Source: Bos javanicus | Lineage: Eukaryota; Chordata; Mammalia; Artiodactyla; Bovidae | DNA length: 64,000 nucleotides | Assembly (NCBI RefSeq): GCF_032452875.1 | Contig: NC_083871.1 | Span: forward strand, 4,377,692-4,441,691 | Direction: 5' to 3' | Part shown: positions 10,401 to 22,878 of the stretch, piece after piece | Layout of the letters: every line of letters begins with the position of its first letter | How positions within the stretch are numbered: the stretch's first letter is position 1 | Notes under the pieces: generated by a model | Told to the model about the DNA's origin: nothing | Databases searched by the model: none | Seen by the model: the letters and a program-made list of their open reading frames with translations, nothing else | Made by a program: the position numbers and the translations under genes

Positions 10401-11362
10401 CCATCCCTCCAGGTTATCATAGAGCACAGGCCCTGGGTGCCCTGCTTCATGCATTGAACTCACACTGGGTCATCCTTTCTTCATATGGTAATGAATATAC
10501 TTCTCTGCTGTTCTCTCAAATCATCCCACTCTCTCCTTCTCCCACTGAGCCCAAAAGTCTGTTCTTTACATCTGAGTCTCCTCTGCTATATGTAGGATCA
10601 TCGGTACCATCCTTCTAGATTCCATATATATGTGCTAATATACAATATTTGTCTTTCTGTTTATGACTTACTTTGCTCTGTATAATAGGCTCCAGGTTCA
10701 TCCACCTCACTAGAACTGACTCAAATGCATTCTTTTTATAGCTGAGTAGTATTCCATTGTGTATATGTGCCATAGCTTCCTTATCCATTCATCTGCTGAT
10801 GGACATCTAGGTTTCGTCCATGTCCTAGCTATTATAAATAGTGCTGCAATAAACATGGATGTACATGTATCTCTTTCAGTTCTGGTTTCCTCAGTGTGTA
10901 TGCTGAGCAGTGGGATTGCTAGGTCATATGGGAGTTCTATTCCCAGTTTTTTAAGGAATCTCTGCACTGAATGTCTTCTTTGGAGAAATGTCTGTTTAGG
11001 TTTTTTGCCCACTTTTTGACTGGATTGTTCGTTTTTCTGGTATTGAGCTGCATGAGCTGCTTGTATATTTTGAAGATTAGTTCTTTGTACGTTGTTTCAT
11101 TTGCTATTATTTTCTGTCATCCTGAGGGCTGTCTTTTCACCTTGCTTATAGTTTCCTCCATTGTGCAAAAGTGTTTAAGTTTAATTAAGTCCCATTTGTT
11201 ATTATTATTATTGCTTTTCTTTCCATTACTCTGGGAGGTGGATCATGGAAGATCTTCTTGTGATTTATGTCTGAGAGTGTTCTGACTATGTTTTCTTCTA
11301 GGAGCTTTATAATTTCTGGTCTTACATTTAGGTTTTTAATCCATTTCGAGTTTATCTTTGTG

Positions 11363-11600
11363 ATATGATGTTAGAAGGGCTTCCCTGGTAGGTTAGCTGG
11401 CAAAGAATCCTTCTATAATTCAGAAGACCTAGGTTTGATACTTGGATTGGGAAGATCCTCTGGAGGAGGACATGGCAACCCACTCCAGTATTCTTGCCTG
11501 GAGAATCTCCATGGACAGAGGAGCCTGGAAAGTTAGTCCATTGGGTCACAAAGAGTTGGCCATGACTGAGTGACTAAGCACAGCATATGGTAATAGAAAG
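11363..11600 (+). mobile_element. Bov-tA SINE with TSD
   Basis: The SINE body is 11378-11584: gggcttccctggtaggttag head, then the ccactccagtattcttgcctgg middle and a BovB-like tail. The flanks ATATGATGTTAGAA (11363-11376) and ATATGGTAATAGAA (11585-11598) are a decayed target-site duplication within L1. Confidence 0.88.
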
Positions 11601-13135
11601 TGTTCTAGTTTCATTCTTTCACACATAGTTGACTGGTTTCCCTATCATTAATTGTTGACAAGACTATCTTTTCTCCTTTGTATATTTTTTCCTCCTTTGT
11701 AAAAGATAAGGTATCCATAGGTGTGTGGATTTATCTCCAGACTTTCTATTTTGTTCCACTGATCTACATTTCTGTCTTTGTGCCAGTACCATACTGTCTT
11801 GATAACTGTAGCTTTGTAGTATAATCTGAATTCAGGAAAGGTGATTCCTCCAGTTCCGTTCTTTTTTCTCAAGATTTCTTGGCTATTCAGAGTGTTTTTT
11901 ATTTCTATACAAATTGTGAAATTATTTGTTCTAGGTCGGTGAAAAATCCCATTGATGGTTTGATAGAGATTGCACTGAATCTATAGATTGCCTTGGGTAC
12001 TATATTAATTTTTACTATATTGATTCTTCCAATCCTAGAACATGGTATATTTCTCCATATATGTGTGTCGTCTTTGATTCCTTTCACCAATGTTTTACAG
12101 TTTTATGTGTACAGATCTTTTGTCACCTTAGGTAAATTTATTCCTAAGCATCTTATTTATTTATTTATTTGCAATGATGAATGGGATTGTTTACTTAATT
12201 TCTTTTTCTGATTTTTCATTGTTAGTGTATAGGAAGGCATGGGATTTCTGTGTGTTAATTTTATATACTGCAACTTTAGTATATTCATTGATTAGCTCTA
12301 GTAATTTTCTGGTGGCATCTTTAGGGTTTTCTGTGTCATCTGCAAACAGTAAGCGTTTTATTTCTCTTTCAATTTAGATTCCTTTTATTTCATACTCTTC
12401 TCTAATTGCTGTGGCTAGGACTTCCAGAATTATGTTGAATATAGTGGTGAGCATGGGCACCCTTGCCTTGTTCCTGATTTTAGAGGAAATGCTTTCAATT
12501 TTTCACCATTGAGGATAATGCTTGCTGTGGGTTTGTCACATATGGCTTTTATTATGTTGAGTTATGTTTCTTCTATGCCTATTTTCTGGAGAGTTTTTTT
12601 TCTTTTATCATAAATGGTGTTGAATTTTGTCAAAGGTTTTCCTTGCATTCATTGCAATAATCATATGGTTTTTATCTTTAATTTGTTAACATGGTGTATC
12701 ACATTGATTGATTTGTGAATAATAAAGAATCCTTGCATCTCTGGAATAAAGCCCAGTTTGTCATGATGTATGATCTTTTAAATATGTTATTGGATTCTGT
12801 TTGCTAGAATTTTGTTGAGGATTTTTGTATATGTTCATCAGTGATATTGGCCTGTAGTTTTTTTTTTTAGTGACATCTTTGTCTGGTTTTGGTATCAGGG
12901 TGATTGTGGTATAATAGAATTAGTTTGGGAGTTTTCTTTCCTCTACACTTTTCTGGAAGAGTTTAAGTAGGATAGGTGTTAGCTCTTCTCTAAATTTTTG
13001 GTAATGTTTACCTGCGAAGCCATCTTGTTCTGGGCTTTTGTTTGTTGGAAGATTTGTATTACACTTTAGATTCACATGCTTCTAATTGGTCTCTCCACTT
13101 TTTCTATTTCTTCCTAGTTCAGCTTTGGAAGGTTA

Positions 13136-13298
13136 TAGACAGAGGATGAGATGGCTGGATGGCATCACTGACTCGATGGATGTGAGTCTCAGTGAACTCC
13201 GAGAGTTGGTGATGGACAGGGAGGCCTGGCGTGCTGTGATTCATGGGGTCGCAGAGTCGGACATGACTGAGCGACTGAGCTGATCTGATCTGATCTGA
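13136..13298 (+). mobile_element. BovB 3' tail inside L1
   Basis: Begins gacagaggatgagatggctgg and ends in a CTGAT repeat (ctgatctgatctgat), the typical BovB terminal motif. L1 sequence resumes directly afterwards. Only about 160 bp of BovB is present. Confidence 0.88.
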
Positions 13299-14140
13299 TA
13301 GTTTTCTAAGGATTTGTCTGTTTCTTCCAAGTTGTCCATTTGATAGGCATATAGTTGCTCATAGTAGTCTCTTATGATCACTTGTATTTCTGTGTTGTTT
13401 CTTGTACTTTTTCCATTTTCATTTCTAATTTTATTGAATTGAGTCTTCTCCCTTTTTTCTTGATGAGTCTGGCTAACAATTTGTCTGTTTTGTTTATCTT
13501 CTCAAAGAACCAGCTTTTAGTTTTATTGATCTTTGCTATAGTCTCCTTCATTTCTTTTTCTGCTCTGACTTTTATGATTTATTTCCTTTTACTAACTTTG
13601 GATTTTTCTGTTCTTCTTTTTCTAGTTCTTCTAGGTGTAAGGCTAGTTTATTTATTTGATATTTCTCTTGTTTCTTGAGATAGACTTGTGTTACTATGCA
13701 CTTTGCTCTTAGCACTGCTCTTACTGAATCCCATAGGTTTGGGGTTGTGCTGTTTTCATTATCATTTGTTTCTGTGTACATTTTGATTTCCTCTTTGGTT
13801 CTTCAGTGATCTGTTGGTTATTCAGAAGCATGCTTTTTAGCCTCCATGTGTTTGTGTTTCTAATAGTCCCCCCACCCACCCTGTGGTTGATATCTAATCT
13901 TATAGCATTGTGATCAGAAAAGATGCTTGAAATTGTTTCATTTTTTTTTTAAATTTTAACAAAGCTTCATTTGTGCACCAGGATGCGATCTATCCTGGAA
14001 AATGTTCCATGTGCCCTTAATAAGAAGGTGAAATCCATCGTTTTGAGTATGAAGTGTCCTGTAGATATCAATTAGATCAAACTGTTCCATTGTATCATTT
14101 AAAGCTTGTTTCCTTGTTAATTTTCTTCTTAATAGCATGT

Positions 14141-15535
14141 GGCATACTGCCTTTTGTGTTTAGGTGTATGTGCAATTATTTTCTCTGTTAGCAGATCAGA
14201 AAGCAATCTGTACCTCAGGGGGAAGGATATAGACCACAGTTTAGCATTCTGTGGTATATAGCTGTGATCAATAGGAGGACAGACAATCTCAAAGCATTAG
14301 CCCCAAAGCAGTTAACAGTGTTGTAACCTGTGCAGATAGGAGATATACTCAGGCATCTGAGGAAGTAAACCTGGCCCAGAAAAGTAACAAAAGAGTAACA
14401 AAGCACAGATGTCAAGGGAATGGTGCTTGCTACTGTCCATGGTCACTAGGTAAGTGGTATCCATACTGTGGATATGTGGTCCTCATCCTCCTCCCCAAGT
14501 ACCAGTGATTTTCATAGCAGGAATCCAGTCCTGACCCCCTCAGGAACAAATAACAAAAGAATAATTCTTAAAGTTTAATACAAAACATATAATCATTGTG
14601 TATGACTCATTCAAAGTGAAGATTGCATATGTCTTAGGAAAAACTTGACTCTTTGCTGGAGCATTTGTTCACCAGGGCATAAAGATTAGAATTGAGGTGT
14701 CCTTGCTATCTTAGATTACAGAGTTTCTGTAGCATCTGATGCCTGGCATTTGTGGCAACAAGAGAATCAAAGTGAGTGCCTTGATGGCAACACTGTCAAG
14801 AACTTTGGAGTTGCTCATATTGTGATACATCACCTAAAGGAGAGAAAACTGTTCCTCCCATCCTGGAGGTCAACTACAGACCTCTTCCTTTGACATGACT
14901 TTTTTTATTACTATTGGTTTTTAAGATTTTTGGTGGAGTTTTGGCAGAGTCTTTTTTCCTGCAGCAAACAAACTTCCATGTGGAAGAACCCCATTCCTAC
15001 TGGCAGCTTTATTTTCTAACTTTTCTATAAAAAAGTAGAGTATTCTCTAAATTTTTAAGGAAAATATTCATGGGGTAGATATATTGCTTTACATGAATTT
15101 GCATAATGTGTTATTCATTTTAAAATGTTACTGGATAAAACTTTTACCAAATTCTTCTTTTATTCACATTTGGAAAATAACATAATAAAAGCATACTTAA
15201 TGAGTGTTGGGGTTCTTAAAAGAGGATTATATTGATAATGACATTCAACTTCTCAAGTTTATGAAGGCAGGATTCATGAACACTGCATATTTGCACCCCC
15301 AAATTTTTTAGAATAAAGTTTTGCATATATAAAAATGTCAGCCTCAGTCAAGAATAAAACTAAGCCAATCGTTCTTTTCATTCATTTATACTACTTATTG
15401 AACATCAAATATAAGACAAGTACTCTGATATGGTGAAATAGCAGCGGATAAAATATAAAAATTCCTTGCTTCCAGAAATTTTACAATCACATGGGAAATA
15501 GGTCCTATAGTATTTAATATTTGTGTGTGTGTGCA
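14141..15535. other. unrecognised sequence
   Basis: No gene or named repeat recognised. A short (GT)n run lies near 15522-15533. Frames are at most 66 codons. Confidence 0.45.
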
Positions 15536-15760
15536 CACTTTGTGCCAAGCACAGTTTTCAACATTTTATAAGTTACTAATTCAGTTAATCTTCACAACAG
15601 CAATATGAGTAAGGACCATTTTGTCAATGGTCCACAGTGAAGGAAAACAAATACTGTATATAGAATAGATATGTGGCCAGTCCAAACTACTGAGTGATGG
15701 AGCATGGCTTTCCGTCTAGACAACCTGACTGTTGAGCCAGAGTGTGAACCCACTTTTCTG
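15536..15760 (-). mobile_element. MIR SINE remnant
   Basis: The plus strand reads tgtgccaagcacagttttcaac...attcagttaatcttcacaacag, the reverse complement of the MIR core and 3' part. Weaker similarity continues to gccagagtgtgaaccc near 15736-15752, which corresponds to the tRNA-related head. It is an ancient mammalian element. Confidence 0.65.
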
Positions 15761-17639
15761 CAGTGGTTCTTCTTAAACAAACAAACTGCTTACCTACCTG
15801 CAGGGCTTCCCATGGTGTCTGGCACTGGGAGATTACCTGTTGAAGTGTATGGTTAGTGCTACCTTCTGTCTGTTTCAGGTTTTAATGGCACATAAGGGGT
15901 GACAGATAGGAGCTGAGGGAAGTACTGAAAACGTGTTTGTTGTTGTTGTTTAAATCAATGGAATATGTGTGTTTGATGTGTTGATTGCAATGCTAGAGTA
16001 AACTTCATAGCTGGAAGTTAGCAAGATCTCTGATGCCACTATAAGGGTTACAACCTCATGAGTACCAATCAAGCCTTGTTCTCAGAATGGCTAGAAGATA
16101 CTGGCTAGAGAATAAGGTCCTGACCTCTACCACTGATGCTCAGTTGATCTAAAAGTCAACAGAACATAGCACCTTATTTGGATAAAGTGTCACGTTAAGC
16201 CAATGTGATGGTCTCTGAGCAGGGATCTGGGACATACATTCTCTTTTCCTAACTAACACCTGATGGGCATAAATTGCCATTGAATTATAACGTGTTTAAA
16301 GGCTTATTCTTAATTTATATTTTATGCAATGCAGTTTTCATAATTCAGGGAGGTATCTGAATACTGAAGCAATGTAAGTTTCTCTTTGCCATCTTTATGC
16401 CCTGGAGCTATATATCTGCCTTCAGATTCCACAGTAAATATCAGTCATCTAAAACCTTTTTGGGGGACCACAAAGCTTCTATTGCATCAGTGTGCTTTTT
16501 ATGATACTTTGGGAACTGTTTTAAGGTGAAGGTAATAAAAAATCCAACAAGAAAGTAGTGTTGTGCAGGCCTGTCTTTTAAAGCATAAACTCTCACGATG
16601 AGAATGCAGTACATTGGTGGGTGACAAGGGGATCCCAGAGGACTTAGAGAATTGTGAGTGAAGTGCTCAGAATGTCAATCTGAAAGTTAATCCTCCATGG
16701 ACTCAATGTCTAGCCTCTAACTTCCTTGGCAAATGTGACTCCCTGCCTAATCAATAATGGCTACTTTTTTCTATAAAATATCTGTTCTGTTAACAGACTT
16801 TTGTCTATCTCTGTGACAGATTGTCTCTGACATCCACTTAGATGGACCACAAGCTAAGTGAGGGTATGGATTTGTTAAACAATTATTTTTTTAGAAAGCG
16901 GACATTTAATTATTTTTCTGTGTTATATTGCACCTGGGCTGTTTTGCACAAAAAATCACAGATGCATTCCTCTAGGCTGTGGGGGGATCTGCTTGGATAT
17001 CTCTCCCATGGGCGCCCCATCCATATTATCAAACTGCAGACCAAGCAGTTAGTTCACCCTTGACAACTTACAGTTGCCAAGGGAACTAGGCAGTTAGAGC
17101 CTCCTTAATAAACAATTTTACCTCGGTGAACTCTTAAGTCTCTAAATAGATGATCATGGTCTGTAACTTCTAAATTTGTAACAGAATTGATTAACACTCA
17201 CTTTGAGTATACCAAATTATAATCTTTACCACATGCTTCACTCAGCAGCTGACTTGCTATTAGCCAGATTGTCATGGGACTTCCAAGCTTCAGAGAATAA
17301 TTGCATGGGGATATTTAATATATCAATTACCTTGAGCTAATTTATGTGAATAGATCACATTTTTAAAGTATAATTGAACAAAAGCTTATTTCTCAAATTT
17401 TAAAATGTGAAAATCCTCAAATGTTTACAAGTGTGAAAACAGTGGATTTTAATCCAGAATGTAAAGTCCTAATTTACTGTTTAAAATGGCATCTGTTGAG
17501 TGCTGATAAAATATCTATAAAAACAGCAAAAAGGAAAAAAAAAATGCAGTCATAATATCTTGGAAGATAACACCAACTGTTGAGGGGGCAATGCAAAGAT
17601 TTTGCTGTGGGTGATCAGTATTTTTATATTTGGACACAT
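15761..17639. other. unrecognised AT-rich sequence
   Basis: About 1.9 kb without a recognised gene or repeat. A (GTT)n patch lies near 15940-15952. The longest frame is 73 codons (16842-17063) and shows no domain. Confidence 0.45.
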
Positions 17640-17777
17640 GGAGGATCCCCTAGAGTAGGAAATGACAGCTCACTCCAAAGTTCTTGCCAGAAGAATTCCA
17701 TAGACAGAGGATACTGGCAAGCTACAGTCCTGCCAGGACTATGGGGTTGCAAAGAGCCAGATATGACTGAGTGAATA
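17640..17777 (+). mobile_element. Bov-tA SINE, 3' part
   Basis: Starts inside the SINE (ggaggatcccctagagtagg) and ends gccagatatgactgagtgaataacac. The tRNA head is missing. The tail runs into a CA/GA microsatellite. Confidence 0.8.
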
Positions 17778-17811
17778 ACACACACACAGAGAGAGACAGA
17801 GAGACAGAGAG

Positions 17812-17846
<35 letters not shown>
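17778..17846. repeat. (CA)n(GA)n compound microsatellite
   Basis: A short CA run is followed by an interrupted and then pure GA run (17787-17846). It is seeded at the SINE tail. Confidence 0.95.
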
Positions 17847-17850
<4 letters not shown>

Positions 17851-18542
17851 AGTTACTGTAACAGGCTTGGAATCACCATCTTTACACAGTCTTAATTGCC
17901 AGTAGGGTCCTGGGCTAAAATCTGTGACTTGAGCGGTTTGCATTCTCCTGCTCTGATGTAAAATTTTTTCCTAAGTTATAACATAGCACTCTGTGCCTGC
18001 ATTGTCAGTGCACACAATTTATTTTATGTTGAGAACTGCCCTTCTGGTGTCTGGAAGTTTGCTACATGTTAGGCAGAGGGAGATTACATAAGCAGTCCTC
18101 AGGAAAAATCTTGGGCACTCAGTCTCAAATGAACTGAAGTCTCAAAAGGGCCCTGGTAGAAGGCCCTTCATAGACATTGTCTGTTTCTGAAGGAATTGCA
18201 TGCATTCTGTGCAACTCCCTGGGAAAGGACTCTTGGAAACTGGGTCTCGGTTTTCTCTGCATTTTACCCATGTACCATTTCCTTTGCTTACCTTCTCTTT
18301 TGCTGGGATAAATCATAGTTTTGAATAAAATTGAAAATAAAAGAAGTAGCCATAGGAAAGCATATTTTGAAAACTTTTTTTGATGCCATTGTTTTTTATG
18401 GTATTCAATGCTTTGCATGAAGAGTCATACACATTTTCTTTGAATTTTATGTGGGAAAAATGTTTCTCTCTTCAATGTATTAGTGTGATTTACTTTATTG
18501 AACAATGACAGCTATTTACTCATTTGTTTCTCATTTATCTGT
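17847..18542. other. unrecognised sequence
   Basis: No repeat or exon recognised. A 97-codon minus frame (18125-18418) is mostly low-complexity hydrophobic sequence without a domain. Confidence 0.45.
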
Positions 18543-18693
18543 TTTTTTTTAATCAAAATACAGTGCCATTAAGTAAGTTTAGGTGTACAACAGAATTTGA
18601 TATATTTATATATTGCAAAATGATTACCTAAATGTTCAGTTAACATGTATCACCATGCATAGTTACAAATTTTCCCACTTGGAATAAGAACTT

Positions 18694-19839
18694 TTAAGAT
18701 CTACTTTTGTAGCAATTTAAATAGACCTTACAGTATGATTCACTATAGTCACCAAAGTGCACATACTGTCCATGACTTTTTGACTCATAACTAGAATTTT
18801 GTCTGAATTTGGCAATAAGGAGTTCATGGTCTGAGCCACAGTCAGCTCCTGGTCTTGTTTCTGTTGACTGTATAGAGCTTCTCCATCTTTGGCTGCAAAG
18901 AATATAATCAATCTGATTTTGGTGTTGACCATCTGGTGATGTCCATGTATAGAGTCTTCTCTTGTGTTGTTGGAAGAGGATGTTTGTTATGACCAGTGCA
19001 TTTTCTTGGCAAAACTCTATTAGTCTTTGCCCTGCTTCATTCCACATTCCAAGGCCAAATTTGCCTGTTATTCCAGGTGCTTCTTGACTTCCTACTTTTG
19101 CATTCCAGTCCCCTATAATGAAAAGGACATCTTTTTTGGGTGTTAGTTCTAAAAGGTCTTGGAGGTCTTCATAGAACCGTTCAACTTCAGCTTCTTCAGC
19201 ATTACTGGTTGGGGCATAGACTTGGATTACTGTGGTATTGAATGGTTTGCCTTGGAAATGAACAGAGATCATTCTGTCGTTTTTGAGATTGCATCCAAGT
19301 ACTGCATTTCGGACTCTTTTGTTGACCATGATGGCTACTCCATTTCTTCTGAGGGATTCCTGCCCGCAGTAGTAGATATAATGGTCATCTGAGTTAAATT
19401 CACCCATTCCAGTCCATTTGAGTTCGCTGATTCCTAGAATGTCGACATTCACTCTTGCCATCTCTTGTTTGACCACTTCCAATTTGCCTTGAGTCATGGA
19501 CCTGACATTCCAGGTTCCTATGCAATATTGCTCTTTACAGCATAGGACCTTGCTTCTATCACCAGTCACATCCACAGCTGGGTATCGTTTTTGCTTTGGC
19601 TCCATCCCTTCATTCTTTTTGGAGTTATTTCTCCACTGATCTCCAGTAGCATATTGGGCACCTACTGACCTGGGGAGTTCCTCTTTCAGTATCCTATTAT
19701 TTTGCCTTTTCATACTGTTCGTGGGGTTCTCAAGGCAAGAATAATGAAGGAAGTGGTTTGCCATTCCCTTCTCCAGTGGACCACATTCTGTCAAATCTCT
19801 CCACCATGACCTGCCCATCTTGGGTTGCCCCACTGGCAT
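18694..19839 (-). pseudogene. BovB APE-type endonuclease frame, open
   Basis: A 381-codon frame. Residues about 108-346 form an apurinic-like endonuclease, the enzyme that nicks target DNA for target-primed reverse transcription. Visible catalytic motifs: GTWN (N111), SELKW (E139), VYAP (Y208), GDWN (D244, N246), IDYI (D311), SDHE (D337, H338). All expected catalytic positions are present. Residues 347-381 come from the neighbouring L1, and the reverse-transcriptase domain that should follow lies in inverse orientation. It is a domain separated from its polymerase, so it is labelled pseudogene. Residues 1-100 may be read-through of the BovB leader; the true start is uncertain. Confidence 0.8.
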
Positions 19840-22266
19840 GGCTTAGTTTCATTGAGTCAGACAAGGCTGTGGTCCTAGTGTGATTAGATTGACTAGATTT
19901 CTGTGAGTATGGTTTCAGTGTGTTTGCCCCCTGATGCCCTCTTGCAACACCTACCATCTTACTTGGGTTTCTCTTACCCTGGGCACGGAGTATCTCTTCA
20001 CAGCTGATACCGTAATTGCTCCTTATCTTGGACGAGGGGTATCTCCTCACTGCCATCCTTCCAGCCAAAGATGGAGAAGCTCTATACAGTCAACAAAAAC
20101 AAGACCATGAGCTGACTATGGCTCAGACCATGAACTCCTTATTGCCAAACTGAGACTTAAATTGAAGAAAGTAGGGAAAACCACTAGACCATTCAGGGAT
20201 GACCTAAATCAAATCCCTTATGATTATACAGTGGAAGTGAGAAATAGATTTAAGGGCCTAGATTTGATAGATAGAGTGCCTGATGAACTATGGAATGAGG
20301 TTCATGACATTGTACAGGAAACAGGGATCAAGACCATTCCCACAGAAAAGAAATGCAGAAAAGCAAAATGGCTGTCTGGGGAAGCCTTACAAATAGCTGT
20401 GAAAAGAAGAGAAGCAAAAAGCAAAGGAGAAAAGGAAAGGTATAAGCATCTGAATGCAGAGTTCCAAAGAATAGCAAGAAGAGATAAGAAAGCCTTCGTT
20501 AGCAATCAATGCAAAGAAATAGAAGAAAACAACAGAATGGGAAAGACTAGGGATCTCTTCAAGAAAATCAGAGATACCAAAGGAACATTTCATGCAAAGA
20601 TGAGCTCGATAAAGGACAGAAATGGTATGGACCTAACAGAAGCAGAAGATATTAAGAAGAGATGGCAAGAATACACAGAAGAACTGTACAAAAAAGATCT
20701 TCACGACCCAGAGAATCACGATGGTGTGTTCACTGACCTAGAGCCAGACATCCTGGAATGTGAAGTCAAGTGGGCCTTAGAAAGCATCACTAGGAACAAA
20801 GCTAGTGGAGGTGATGGAATTCCAGTGGAGCTCTTTCAAATCCTGAAAGATGATGCTGTGAAAGTGCTGCACTCAATATGCCAGCAAATTTGGAAAACTC
20901 AGCAGTGGCCACAGGACTGGAAAAGGTCAGTTTTCATTCCAATCCCAAAGACAGGCAATGCCAAAGAATGCTCAAACGACCGCACAATTGCACTCATCTC
21001 ACACTCTAGGAAAGTAATGCTCAAAATTCTCCAAGCCAGGCTTCAGCAATATGTGAACCGTGAACTTCCTGATGTTCAAGCTAGTTGTAGAAAAGGCAGA
21101 GGAACCAGAGATCAAATTGCCAACATCTGCTGGATCATGGAAAAAGCAAGAGTGTTCCAGAAAAACATCTATTTCTGCTTTATTGACTATGCCAAAGCCT
21201 TTGACTGTGTGGATCACAATAACCTGGGGAAAATTCTGAAAGAGATGGGAATACCAGACCACCTGATCTGCCTCTTGAGAAATCTGTATGCAGATCAGGA
21301 AGCAACAGTTAGAACTGGACATGGAACAACAGACTGGTTCCAAATAGGAAAAGGAGTATGTCAAGGCTGTATATTGTCACCCTGTTTATTTAACTTATAT
21401 GCAGAGTACATCATAAGAAACGCTGGACTGAAAGAAACACAAGCTGGAATCAAGATTGCTGGGAGAAATCTCAATAACCTCAGATATCCAGATGACACCA
21501 CCCTTATGGCAGAAATTGAAGAGGAACTCAAAAGCCTCTTGATGAAAGTGAAAGTGGAGAGTGAAAAAGTTGGCTTAAAGTTCAACATTCAGAAAATGAA
21601 GATCATGGCATCCGGTCCCACCACTTCATGGGAAATAGATGGGGAAACAGTGGAAACAGTGTCAGACTTTATTTTTGGGCTCCAAAATCACTGCAGATGG
21701 TGACTGCAGCCATGAAATTAAAAGAGGCTTACTCCTTGGAGGCAAAGTTATGACCAACCTAGATAGCATATTCAAAAGCAGAGACATCACTTTGCCAACA
21801 AAGGTTCGTCTAGTCAAGGCTATGGTTTTTCCTGTGATCATGTATGGATGTGAGAGTTGGACTGTGAAGAAGGCTGAGTGCTGAAGAATTGATGCTTTTG
21901 AACTGTGGTGTTGGAGAAGACTCTTGAGAGTCCCTTGGACTGCAAGGAGATCCAAACAGTCCATTCTGAAGGAGATAAGCCCTGGGATTTCTTTGGAAGG
22001 AATGATGCTAAAGCTGAAACTCCAGTACTTTGGCCACCTCATGGGAAGAGTTGACTCATTGGAAAAGACTCTGATGCTGGGAGGGATTGGGGGCAGGAGG
22101 AGAAGGGGATGACAGAGGATGACATGGCTGGATGGCATCCCCGACTCGGTGGACATGAATTTGGGTGAACTGTGGGAGTTGGTGATGGACAAGGAGGCCT
22201 GGTGTGCTGCAATTCATGGGGTTGCAAAGAGTCGGACATGAGTGAGCGACTGATCTGAAATGATCT
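18801..22266 (+). mobile_element. near-complete BovB with inverted endonuclease half
   Basis: The 3' half (20067-22266, reverse transcriptase to the CTGAT-type terminus) is on the plus strand. The 5' half (18801-20064, leader plus endonuclease) is on the minus strand. The two halves meet at about 20065. Both contain the segment encoding SSIQS...LLIAKF, so roughly 85 bp is duplicated in inverse orientation (18812-18895 and 20068-20150). No convincing TSD was found. The endonuclease and reverse-transcriptase frames are separately long but cannot be read as one protein. Confidence 0.9.
20162..21703 (+). pseudogene. BovB reverse-transcriptase frame, frameshifted
   Basis: A 513-codon frame. It covers the linker after the endonuclease (residues 1-200), then the polymerase: NKASGGDGIP at 212-221, motif A FIDYAKAFD (D342) at 340-348, motif B QGCILSP at 401-407, and motif C YPDD at 442-445. 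Motif C is Y-P-D-D where other BovB copies here show RYVDD or RYAD. The frame ends early because two bases are missing at about 21673 (DFIFG in place of DFIFLG). The tail continues in another frame to a TGA at 21882. The first methionine is internal to the element's ORF. Confidence 0.85.
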
Positions 22267-22660
22267 GATGACTAGTGAGGACTAGCACACTTTCATGTAC
22301 CTGTTGGCCATCTTATGTCTCCTTAGGAAAATTTTATATTGAATTTGCCTATTTTGAAAATCAGATTGTTATCGTTGCTTGTGTTGAGCTGTATGAGTAT
22401 CTAGATGTTTTGGATATTAGCCACTATCTGATATATTATTTGCAAATATTTTCTTCCATTCCACATATTGCTTTTTCATTTCATTGATGATTTCCTTTAC
22501 TGTACAGGTTTTTTGCTCATTAGTGTTTTTTTGTTTGTTTGTTTACTTTGATATGTTTGCATTCATTTACTTTTTCAGCTTTCACTTTGTTGTCAAATCT
22601 AAAAAAAATCATTGCCAAGGTCTTTACTAAGGTTCTTACAATCTATGTTTTCTTTCATGA

Positions 22661-22878
22661 AATGAGAATGTTTGAGATAACCTATTTTAACAATGAGCAA
22701 GACACATCATCAGATGAAAAGTGGCTACATAACATAAAGATCATGATAACTGAATCAAACGATCTCTTGAATTTCTTTAGTTAGTTAACATTGGTCTAGA
22801 CATGCCTAGAAGTCAGAACCTAACACATGGCCATTTGAAACCCAGAAGATCTGTGACCAAATCGGGCTTCTTACAAGA
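22661..22878. other. unrecognised sequence
   Basis: Short spacer between the L1 remnant and the next SINE. Nothing recognised. Confidence 0.4.

Larger units (their letters stand above)
9846..14140 (-). mobile_element. long 5'-truncated L1 with three later insertions
   Basis: Minus-strand L1: 3' untranslated region at 9846-9984 and 10401-10700, then ORF2 up to the endonuclease side at about 14140. The minus frame at 10710-11012 reads through the conserved C-terminus (ARTWTKPRCPSADEWIRKLW) and shows an internal deletion joining SVQR to FLKKLG. Reverse-transcriptase-region sequence spans 11600-13135 and 13299-14140 with many stops. It is interrupted by an LTR (9985-10400), a Bov-tA (11378-11584) and a BovB tail (13136-13298), so it predates all three. 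Confidence 0.85.
18543..22660 (-). mobile_element. old L1M split by BovB, with deletion
   Basis: Two minus-strand L1 pieces flank the BovB. 18543-18800 is the 3' end (gtacacctaaacttac, gactatagtgaatc on the minus strand). 22267-22660 is ORF2 upstream of the C-terminus (plus strand reads catgtacctgttggccatc, aatcattgccaagg). The several hundred bp of ORF2 end and 3' untranslated sequence expected between them is absent. Confidence 0.7.

Noticed and set aside
13136..13298. TSD around the BovB tail in L1
   Set aside because: The flanks (AAGGTTATA on the left, AGTTTTCT on the right) do not share a convincing repeat, so no TSD is claimed.
9846..14140. TSD for the long L1, from a TTTCCTTGTT-like string at both ends
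   Set aside because: The right-hand string belongs to L1 ORF2 itself, so the resemblance is coincidental.
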